A stretch of DNA of 7,643 nucleotides from Candidatus Zhuqueibacterota bacterium 4484_188 (GTDB lineage Bacteria; Calditrichota; Calditrichia; RBG-13-44-9), in the NCBI GenBank assembly GCA_002049825.1, contig MVCZ01000009.1, positions 1 through 7,643 on the forward strand, in the 5' to 3' direction. Shown here in pieces: positions 1 through 4,663 of this stretch (within the stretch, counting starts at the first letter, position 1; every line of letters begins with the position of its first letter). The notes beneath the pieces were generated by a model. That model did not search any database. It saw nothing but the letters and a program-made list of their open reading frames with translations, and had not been told where the DNA came from. Both the position numbers and the translations under genes were made by a program.

Positions 1-42
1 CCCCCACGTTAGTGATGTTATACGTTTTACTGGATTTTTCAC

Positions 43-71
43 TTGCTTTTTTCACAAAAGTGGTGTAATAT
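43..71 (+). promoter_or_regulatory. Candidate sigma70-type promoter
   Basis: TTGCTT at 43-48 and TAATAT at 66-71 are separated by 17 bases, the ideal spacing for a housekeeping promoter. TG lies directly in front of the -10 hexamer. Transcription would begin near 78 on the plus strand. No gene follows closely; the next strong feature downstream is the terminator-like hairpin at 361-388. Such matches arise by chance in AT-rich DNA, so this is a candidate only. Confidence 0.35.
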
Positions 72-352
72 TTACCGGGCGCGATATAGCAAAAGGATAA
101 GCACACTGATATTGTTTTGATTTCAGATTACGGCATATAAAAAATATTCTCTTTACCGGTGCGTGCGGAAACGATTTGGTTTTGTCAGATTATACCGTTT
201 TCCACTTGTCACCTGAGATGCCACTGCACTTTCCCCTTCCCATCAGCCCAGGGACATTTAACGATTTATTTTGCAATATTGGCAGGCTAAGCTTGTGTCG
301 ATTGAATCAGGTTGGAAAAATTAACCAGTTTTAATCAGCCAGGGTTTGCTAC

Positions 353-388
353 AAAAAACAGCCGGCGGCTGGAAGCCGGCGGGCTTTT
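353..388. terminator. Candidate bidirectional intrinsic terminator
   Basis: A GC-rich stem-loop pairs 362-370 with 374-382: CCG, a G/G mismatch, then CGGCT, closed by the triloop GGA. An alternative fold pairs GCCGGC 361-366 with GCCGGC 375-380. It is followed by TTTT at 385-388 on the plus strand. It is preceded by an A-rich run around 353-359 that becomes a T-rich tail on the minus strand, so it could stop transcription in both directions. The core is also an imperfect direct repeat (360-370 and 374-384). No gene ends immediately beside it, which makes its client transcript unclear. Confidence 0.45.
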
Positions 389-688
389 CCCTGAGTTTCG
401 GGCAATAAAATGATTGGAGGTGATTCCCATGGGCTGAGTGTTAGTTCGCCGAACAAACCCGAATGGTTCCCGGAAGAAAATTGTTAAACTCACTTTATTA
501 CTCGGCAAGTAAGTTAGCAATCCTGGTAAGAAGTTTTACCATTACCTAAATCGCACCCGTTTACTGACCGGAATCGTAAACTGAGCAATTCATGGTTTTC
601 AACGAACCTGGAACGGACCTGTTGGAAAGTAAGAAATCAAGAACCGACATCGTTTTATTTGATTCATCTTTTCATCACAAAAATTAAT

Positions 689-694
689 GGAGGT
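689..694 (+). promoter_or_regulatory. Ribosome binding site setting the protease start
   Basis: GGAGGT lies 4 bases before the ATG at 699. An in-frame ATG at 687 overlaps this site and has no comparable site of its own upstream. The 699 start is therefore preferred; it gives a lysine-led signal sequence (MVKKII). Confidence 0.75.
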
Positions 695-698
695 TCTC

Positions 699-1334
699 AT
701 GGTAAAAAAAATTATAGCAATAATTATGGTATTGGCAGCCGTAATCATTTTTATGCTGGATTGTGTCTGCAAACCCAAAGCGTCCGAGTCGCTGGCGGTC
801 ACGCTGCATCCTCAGGAAACCAGCCAGTGGTGTTGGGCTGCCAGTGCTCAGATGGTGATGGATTATCTGGGGCACAGTGTCTCGCAGTGTGTGCAGGCAA
901 ATAACCGGTTTGGCAGAAGCGACTGCTGCGGTATCGATCTCTGTCCGCCGCCTACCGAAACGGATTGCTTCCACAGCGGTGGTCATCCCTGCGCTTGTAG
1001 TGGTTGGCCCGAATTCGGAAAATACAATTTCGATTTCAAGACGACCAGTAATGCGCCGCTCAGTTGGGATGATCTGCGTTCGCAGATCTCACGCGGTCAA
1101 TACTGCGAAGGGAAACCTTTTTGTTTCACTTGGCATTGGAATGGTGGCGGTGGGCACATGATGGTTGCCATCGGTTATAAAACGGTCAGTGGGGTTAATT
1201 ATGTAGAAATGAATGATCCCTGGTCACCTTGTGTCGGCAACCATAAATTTATCACTTATTCTGCTTATGTAAGCGGCTCGGGGTACACCCATTGGAATGA
1301 CTACTATGACGTCACTTACAAAGGAGGTGAATAA
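699..1334 (+). CDS. Secreted papain-like cysteine protease (C39/C70-like)
   Basis: Predicted extracytoplasmic cysteine peptidase of 211 residues. Residues 1-22 form a lysine-led hydrophobic export signal or membrane anchor. No canonical lipobox is visible around Cys22/Cys24. The papain-fold signature starts at HPQETSQWCWAAS: Gln39 sits six residues before Cys45, as Gln19 and Cys25 do in papain, and QWCW is typical of the AvrRpt2-like/C39-like group. His153 in a Gly-rich GGGGHMM stretch and Asp173 (or Asn172) in MNDPWSP complete the likely catalytic set. The C-terminal YVSGSGYTHWNDYYD resembles the end of annotated papain-like cysteine protease family proteins. There are 13 cysteines, ten of them in the exported domain besides Cys45, suggesting disulfides. 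No separate propeptide is visible: only about 20 residues lie between the signal and the catalytic motif. The next gene starts at its stop codon and is probably co-translated. The substrate is unknown. The fold call is strong; assignment to one peptidase family is less certain. Confidence 0.88.
   Translation: MVKKIIAIIMVLAAVIIFMLDCVCKPKASESLAVTLHPQETSQWCWAASAQMVMDYLGHSVSQCVQANNRFGRSDCCGIDLCPPPTETDCFHSGGHPCACSGWPEFGKYNFDFKTTSNAPLSWDDLRSQISRGQYCEGKPFCFTWHWNGGGGHMMVAIGYKTVSGVNYVEMNDPWSPCVGNHKFITYSAYVSGSGYTHWNDYYDVTYKGGE
1321..1330 (+). promoter_or_regulatory. Full-length Shine-Dalgarno inside upstream gene
   Basis: AAGGAGGTGA is a ten-base exact match to the complement of the 16S rRNA 3' end (TCACCTCCTT). 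It is embedded in the last codons of the protease gene (Lys-Gly-Gly-Glu). It serves the ATG at 1334, which overlaps the protease TAA by one base (TAATG). The arrangement indicates very efficient, coupled translation of the second protein. Confidence 0.85.
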
Positions 1335-1981
1335 TGAATACTTACATAAAAACGGTGATTTTGATAATGATGGTCTTTTCGCTGGTCTTTTCGCAAAAAT
1401 TTGCGCTCAATGTTCGTGAAATTCAGCCGGTGGCAAAAAAAGCGGTTGAGACATATTCCAAACTGGTAACGGAGAAGAATTTTCAAACCATGGGGTTGAA
1501 ATCGCTGGACGAGAAGGATAAAGTAATGCCGGGCAAACCGCTGCAGGTTTTTATGGTGCGCCTGGATCAATTGCAGGAATATAAAGCGGGAACCGACCCG
1601 GCTTCCCTGCTAATTGGCGGCGATGTGGTGATTTACCCGCTGCTCATCGGCGAAGAAGTTCGGGCGGCGGTTGACCTGCAGAAAGGGAAAGAAAAATGGG
1701 AGGTAACCGGTATTGGTAGCGCGAATCTGGCGAAGAGCCTGTTCCCTGCCCGACAGCGAGCCGCCGATTTAACCAAAGCGGACATTGCTTCCTTTGCTGC
1801 CGTGCGCATTCCGGCGCTGAACCTGCTTTTCCTGGCATTTTATTCGGAAGATCAATTAATGCTGATTCCGGTGTTCGATGATCCGGCGAATGAACTGAAA
1901 GCCGGCGAGGCGATGCCTGCCGCAAAAGTGTTTGAACTTATTCTGCCGGCAGCAAAGAAACACCAGGATTTGCCAGGGTAA
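1334..1981 (+). CDS. Exported protein of unknown function, protease partner
   Basis: A 215-residue protein that I do not recognise as a named family. Residues 1-20 look like a Sec signal peptide (charged start, hydrophobic VILIMMVFSLVF core, plausible cleavage after VFS). The mature part has an amphipathic, probably helical segment (about 28-60). A middle region (68-130) follows with beta-like alternation: PLQVFMV, then VVIYPLLIGEEVRAAV, then KWEVTGIG. The C-terminal part runs ADIASFAAVRIPALNLLFLAFY, LMLIPVFDD, and a final Ala/Lys-rich helix. It contains no cysteine, unlike its 13-cysteine neighbour. Its start overlaps the protease stop and uses a perfect ribosome binding site, so it is likely made along with the protease or in excess of it. 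By analogy with other secreted cysteine proteases encoded next to inhibitors or propeptide-like chaperones, it may inhibit, fold or deliver the protease. That role is inference from context only; no motif proves it. Confidence 0.85.
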   Translation: MNTYIKTVILIMMVFSLVFSQKFALNVREIQPVAKKAVETYSKLVTEKNFQTMGLKSLDEKDKVMPGKPLQVFMVRLDQLQEYKAGTDPASLLIGGDVVIYPLLIGEEVRAAVDLQKGKEKWEVTGIGSANLAKSLFPARQRAADLTKADIASFAAVRIPALNLLFLAFYSEDQLMLIPVFDDPANELKAGEAMPAAKVFELILPAAKKHQDLPG

Positions 1982-2093
1982 CCGGCGGACAGTTGGTTCA
2001 TGAATAGTGTGATTCTTTCTATCGAAACTGAAGCCTGCTTCAGCTACCGGGAATCCGGCAGGAAAGTGCGTGAATACTCATTAATCTCCTTGT

Positions 2094-2122
2094 CCCCTTC
2101 TCTTTATTTAAAAGGGAAGGGG
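2094..2122. repeat. Long inverted repeat, possible REP-like element
   Basis: CCCCTTCTCTTT (2094-2105) and AAAGGGAAGGGG (2111-2122) form a 12-pair stem around a 5-base AT loop, with one G.U wobble in RNA. No T tract follows on either strand, so it is unlikely to be an intrinsic terminator. Pyrimidine-rich arms of the CCCCTT..AAGGGG type are common in dispersed intergenic repeats of environmental bacteria. Only one copy is present in this window, so its repeat status cannot be shown here. Confidence 0.5.
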
Positions 2123-2233
2123 GAATGCAAACCCGAATTGCAAACACGGGTCAAAAATCGAAGATGAGCGGGGAGGGAGCACTTCGTCCTGGCGAAAGCG
2201 AATTGCTTTACCCGAAATGAAAAAAGTTGCCGG

Positions 2234-2263
2234 TTGAAAAATGCGGTAGTCGATTACTATATT
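2234..2263 (+). promoter_or_regulatory. Candidate promoter for the zinc ribbon gene
   Basis: TTGAAA (2234-2239) and TATATT (2258-2263) are 18 bases apart, close to the sigma70 optimum. Transcription would start near 2270. That gives a short leader containing the AGGGGGAG ribosome binding site at 2276-2283, just before the ATG at 2289. Confidence 0.45.
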
Positions 2264-2288
2264 TCGGAAAATTTCAGGGGGAGCCGAG

Positions 2289-2783
2289 ATGCCGATTTAT
2301 GAATTCTACTGCAAAGACTGTAACACCATCTATAAATTTTTCTCCCGGGTGGTGAACACCGAAAAAATCCCGGTTTGTCCCAAGTGCGGTAATCCGTATT
2401 TACAGCGTAAAGTCTCAGCTTTTGCCATTCTTTCGGGTAAAAAGGGAGAAGATGCTGCGGATGAGGACATGCCGCCTATTGACGAAGCGAAAATGGAAAA
2501 GGCGATGGCAATGCTGGAAAAGGAAGCGGAGAAAATCGATGAGGAGGATCCCCGTCAGGCAGCCAAACTGATGCGTAAGCTTTCCGATGCCACCGGTTTG
2601 AAAATGGGAGCTGGAATGGAGGAGGCGCTCAGCCGTTTGGAACGTGGCGAAGACCCGGATAAAATTGAAGAAGAGATGGGCGATTTGTTAGAGGAGGAGG
2701 AACCGTTTATTTTGCCCGGGAAAACCGGTACTACCGGAAAGAAAGCAAAACCGACCGTAGATGAGACGCTGTATGATATGTAG
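2289..2783 (+). CDS. FmdB-family zinc ribbon protein with acidic tail
   Basis: A 164-residue protein. Residues 1-45 are a classic FmdB/CxxC zinc ribbon: MPIYEFYCKDC with Cys8/Cys11, a 'KF' spacer, then VCPKCGN with Cys30/Cys33, and the typical KVSAFAI after it. Four cysteines are expected to bind one zinc ion. The rest (about 50-164) is a highly charged, Glu/Asp/Lys-rich, probably helical tail. It includes EEDPRQAAKLMRKLSDATG and LSRLERGEDPDKIEEEMGDLLEEEE. I recall similar extensions in zinc ribbon proteins of this type from Deltaproteobacteria. Founding members were linked to formamidase/amidase regulation, but the general role is unknown; cytoplasmic nucleic-acid or protein binding is plausible. 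An AGGGGGAG ribosome binding site precedes the start. The gene stands alone, after a promoter candidate, and converges on the response regulator gene. It lacks the N-terminal export signals of the upstream pair, so a functional link to them is not indicated. Confidence 0.92.
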   Translation: MPIYEFYCKDCNTIYKFFSRVVNTEKIPVCPKCGNPYLQRKVSAFAILSGKKGEDAADEDMPPIDEAKMEKAMAMLEKEAEKIDEEDPRQAAKLMRKLSDATGLKMGAGMEEALSRLERGEDPDKIEEEMGDLLEEEEPFILPGKTGTTGKKAKPTVDETLYDM

Positions 2784-2789
2784 AAAACC

Positions 2790-2821
2790 AAAGCACCTGA
2801 ACAAATTTAGTCCTGCTTTTT
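2790..2821. terminator. Candidate terminator between convergent genes
   Basis: AAAGCA (2790-2795) pairs with TGCTTT (2814-2819). A short inner stem pairs CTGA 2797-2800 with TTAG 2807-2810. A T run extends to 2821. The hairpin overlaps the stop and last codons of the minus-strand response regulator. It is the only dyad in the 23-base gap between the convergent genes. The stem is rather AT-rich and interrupted, so it is a moderate candidate. On the minus strand the tail is GGTTTTC, which is weaker. Confidence 0.4.
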
Positions 2822-3535
2822 CCCGTTGAAAATATACCCGGCGCTGCGAACGCTTTTAATAAACACCGGTTTTGCCGGATTTGGTTCAAAATATTTTCGC
2901 AGGCGTGCAATAAAATTATCCACTGTGCGAGTTTCTATATTGGAATCCAGGTGCCACACATTTTCCAGCAATTCTTGCCGGGAGACGATTTGACCCTCAT
3001 GCTCGATTAAATATTTCAGCACCGTTGCCTCGTGCGGGGTCAGCTGAAATTGTTGTTTGCCGCTGCGGCAGGATAAATTAGCAAAATTGATTTCATTGTT
3101 GCCAAACCGGTAGATTTCCTCTCCGGCTTTCGGTTTATACCAGCTTCTCCGTTTTAACATCCCCTTCACACGCAGCAACAGTTCCGGTAAATGGAACGGT
3201 TTGGTCAGGTAATCGTCTGCGCCTAACAGCAGACCTTTCACCCGGTCTTCGGCGCCTTTGCGGGCGGTTAAAATCAGGATGGGAAGCTGCGCTGATTTCT
3301 CTCTTATTTTTTGGGCAATTTCAAATCCGTCATAATAGGGCAGCATAATATCCAGAATAATTAAATCAAATGTCTGGCGCTCAATCAGTTCCATTGCCTG
3401 GCGCCCGTCTTTTGCCCAGGTCACCCGGTAACCCTCTTCCGATAAATTATATTCCAACCCCACCGCCAGGGTCTCTTCATCTTCTACCAGCAGAATTTTA
3501 CTTCCGCTTAAATTATTTTTCACTTCTGTCGGCAT
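2807..3535 (-). CDS. OmpR/PhoB-family response regulator
   Basis: A 242-residue cytoplasmic DNA-binding response regulator. The receiver domain spans about 12-126 and has all expected residues: the acidic pair Glu18/Asp19, phosphoacceptor Asp62 in LIILDIMLP, Thr90 in ILTAR and Lys112 in the LTKPF loop. The winged-helix DNA-binding domain spans about 142-238. It includes LTPHEATVLKYLIEHEGQIV, a recognition helix near 202-217 (TRTVDNFIARLRKYF) and the wing VRSAGYIF (229-236). Length and order are normal for the family. It is phosphorylated by its partner kinase, presumably the one encoded one base upstream on the same strand; the two form a clear operon with the kinase first. Its own ribosome binding site is weak (AGAAGAA inside the kinase end), so translational coupling is likely. 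The genes it controls are unknown; autoregulation and control of the divergent radical SAM gene are possible but unproven. Confidence 0.96.
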   Translation of the reverse strand: MPTEVKNNLSGSKILLVEDEETLAVGLEYNLSEEGYRVTWAKDGRQAMELIERQTFDLIILDIMLPYYDGFEIAQKIREKSAQLPILILTARKGAEDRVKGLLLGADDYLTKPFHLPELLLRVKGMLKRRSWYKPKAGEEIYRFGNNEINFANLSCRSGKQQFQLTPHEATVLKYLIEHEGQIVSRQELLENVWHLDSNIETRTVDNFIARLRKYFEPNPAKPVFIKSVRSAGYIFNGKKQD

Positions 3536-3536
3536 T

Positions 3537-4541
3537 TTATTGTTCTTCTGCTTTTTTCGTTTTTTGTAACAGCCGGTTCACAAAGCGTTTCTTTGCTACA
3601 GGGTAAACCGGCAGTTCAATCCGGAATGTTGTCCCCTTCTCCACACCGTTGCTCATTACCGAAATTTTACCACCGTGGGATTTGATAATTTCCCGAACTA
3701 TATACAACCCCAAACCGGTTCCCTGAATGCTGGGGATGTTGCGACCGGGAATACGATAAAATTTATGAAATATTTTTTTTCGTTTCCCCGGTTCAATACC
3801 GATTCCCCGGTCGATGAATTCCGCGATTATTTTCTTGTTCGTGTGAGACATTCGTATGATCAGGTGAAACGTGCCGGCGGTGTATTTTATTGCATTATCA
3901 ATTAAATTATCGAAAACGGTTTTTATGGCGTTTCGATCGACTACCCACTGGCAGGAAGCATGTCCCTCCAGGATGAGCGCATCTTCGGAAAGCTTGAACT
4001 GTTCGCGTGCTCCGGCAACGATTTCCCGGACCACATTTTCCACTTTGCTAACCCGGTAGGTGTAAGTTGTTTTTTTCTGCTCAATCGCGGCAATGTCCAG
4101 GATGGAATCAATCAGGTTTTTCAGGCGCTGCGAGTCTTTCATCATGAGCTCTAAAAACTCTTTCTGTTTTTCGGCGGGGACCTTGCGGCTGCGCAGGGTC
4201 TCCAGGTAAAGCTGGATGGAGGAAAGTGGCGATTTGAGTTCGTGGGTAATATTCGCAATAAAAGAATCGTAAAGCCGGGTGATGTTAATTTGCTTTGCTA
4301 GATAAATAAAAATAAAATACATCCCGCCAAGCAACAACACCAGCAAGATCAGCCCCCACACCAGTGCACCCACGTGTGTACCTTTGGAGATAAGCTGCGG
4401 TGACAGGCTTTTTCCTACCTGTTTAATAATGATGTAATTCGATACATACCAGTAAATCCACAAACCCACCAGCGAGAGCCAGGCTATTTGTGCCACAATA
4501 AAAACGAATATCGGGTGGAAAATAAACAATCTTTTTTTCAT
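3537..4541 (-). CDS. Membrane sensor histidine kinase
   Basis: A 334-residue inner-membrane sensor kinase. Two transmembrane segments (about 9-34 and 58-82) flank a short outside loop of roughly 25 residues. The dimerisation/phosphoacceptor helix begins SFIANITHELKSPLSS with His100. The ATP-binding domain carries the N box DNLIDNAIKY (Asn212, Asn216), the G1 box DRGIGIE (Asp244), the F box FHKFYR (258-263) and the G2 box GTGLGL (274-279). No HAMP or PAS domain is visible between the second membrane helix and the H box; the linker is only about 10 residues. Such a small outside loop suggests that the signal is sensed in the membrane or through a partner protein. The protein ends in a basic tail (KKRFVNRLLQKTKK). 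The stop is one base before the response regulator ATG. The ATG at 4541 is supported by an in-frame TAA a short way upstream, although no strong Shine-Dalgarno sequence precedes it. The catalytic call is firm; the stimulus is unknown. Confidence 0.96.
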   Translation of the reverse strand: MKKRLFIFHPIFVFIVAQIAWLSLVGLWIYWYVSNYIIIKQVGKSLSPQLISKGTHVGALVWGLILLVLLLGGMYFIFIYLAKQINITRLYDSFIANITHELKSPLSSIQLYLETLRSRKVPAEKQKEFLELMMKDSQRLKNLIDSILDIAAIEQKKTTYTYRVSKVENVVREIVAGAREQFKLSEDALILEGHASCQWVVDRNAIKTVFDNLIDNAIKYTAGTFHLIIRMSHTNKKIIAEFIDRGIGIEPGKRKKIFHKFYRIPGRNIPSIQGTGLGLYIVREIIKSHGGKISVMSNGVEKGTTFRIELPVYPVAKKRFVNRLLQKTKKAEEQ

Positions 4542-4650
4542 AGCAATTGGCTGCTGGTTTTACAGTTCTTTTACATTTTATTTCGAACAAATGCCTTATA
4601 TTAAGTAAAGCAATTTTTTTGCTGTTTGGTAGTAAAATATAGATTTTTTT
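4542..4650. promoter_or_regulatory. Divergent AT-rich promoter region
   Basis: This gap separates the divergent kinase and radical SAM genes and must carry at least one promoter for each unless longer transcripts are involved. TATATT at 4597-4602 and TAAAAT at 4633-4638 are -10-like on the plus strand, but neither has a well-spaced -35 box. TTTACA at 4570-4575 is 21 bases from the first. An inverted repeat AGCAA/TTGCT (4609-4613 and 4619-4623) surrounds a T tract and could be an operator. Exact promoters cannot be assigned. Confidence 0.5.
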
Positions 4651-4656
4651 GGAGGA
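4651..4656 (+). promoter_or_regulatory. Ribosome binding site setting the radical SAM start
   Basis: GGAGGA lies 7 bases before the ATG at 4664. An in-frame TTG at 4649 would place this site inside the coding region. The ATG is therefore the likely start, giving an N-terminus MKVLLVYPE that is typical for the family. Confidence 0.85.
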
Positions 4657-4663
4657 AAATAGA

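Larger units (their letters stand above)
1..698. other. Long non-coding upstream region
   Basis: No reading frame in this stretch has both a plausible ribosome binding site and a protein-like composition, on either strand. It holds a sigma70-like promoter candidate (43-71), a GC-rich hairpin with flanking A and T tracts (361-388), a strong but apparently unproductive Shine-Dalgarno sequence at 417-424, and small stem-loops at 498-512 (TTACT/AGTAA, 5-base loop) and 525-540 (GGTAA/TTACC). No convincing promoter was found close to the protease gene that follows. The protease is therefore either transcribed from a site I cannot recognise or has a long leader. No tRNA, tmRNA or known riboswitch consensus was recognised. 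Confidence 0.6.
1982..2288. other. Intergenic region with several stem-loops
   Basis: No gene is visible in these 307 bases. They contain a perfect stem CTGAAG/CTTCAG (2028-2033 with 2038-2043, loop CCTG) and a CCGG/CCGG hairpin (2047-2058). An alternative pairing of CCTGC 2034-2038 with GCAGG 2058-2062 would exclude the first stem and is incompatible with the full second one. A longer hairpin follows at 2094-2122, and a promoter candidate for the next gene lies near its end. None of the first stems is followed by a T tract, so no standard terminator for the protease operon was found. Confidence 0.6.

Noticed and set aside
215..352. Fragments resembling cobalamin riboswitch boxes (GCCACTG near 219, CAGCCAGG near 336)
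   Set aside because: The order and spacing do not match the cobalamin riboswitch consensus, the other conserved boxes are missing, and the downstream gene is a protease, not a cobalamin gene.
335..520. 61-codon minus-strand open frame
   Set aside because: It has no convincing ribosome binding site, runs through the GC-rich hairpin at 361-384, and its product has low-information composition.
687..698. ATG at 687 as the protease start
   Set aside because: It overlaps the Shine-Dalgarno sequence that serves ATG 699, and no ribosome binding site precedes it.
69..698. CRISPR array, tRNA or integrase attachment site in the long upstream gap
   Set aside because: No regularly spaced repeats, no cloverleaf pattern and no phage or integrase genes were seen nearby.
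4649..4663. TTG at 4649 as the radical SAM start
   Set aside because: GGAGGA at 4651-4656 is well placed for ATG 4664, and the family normally begins at MKVLLV.
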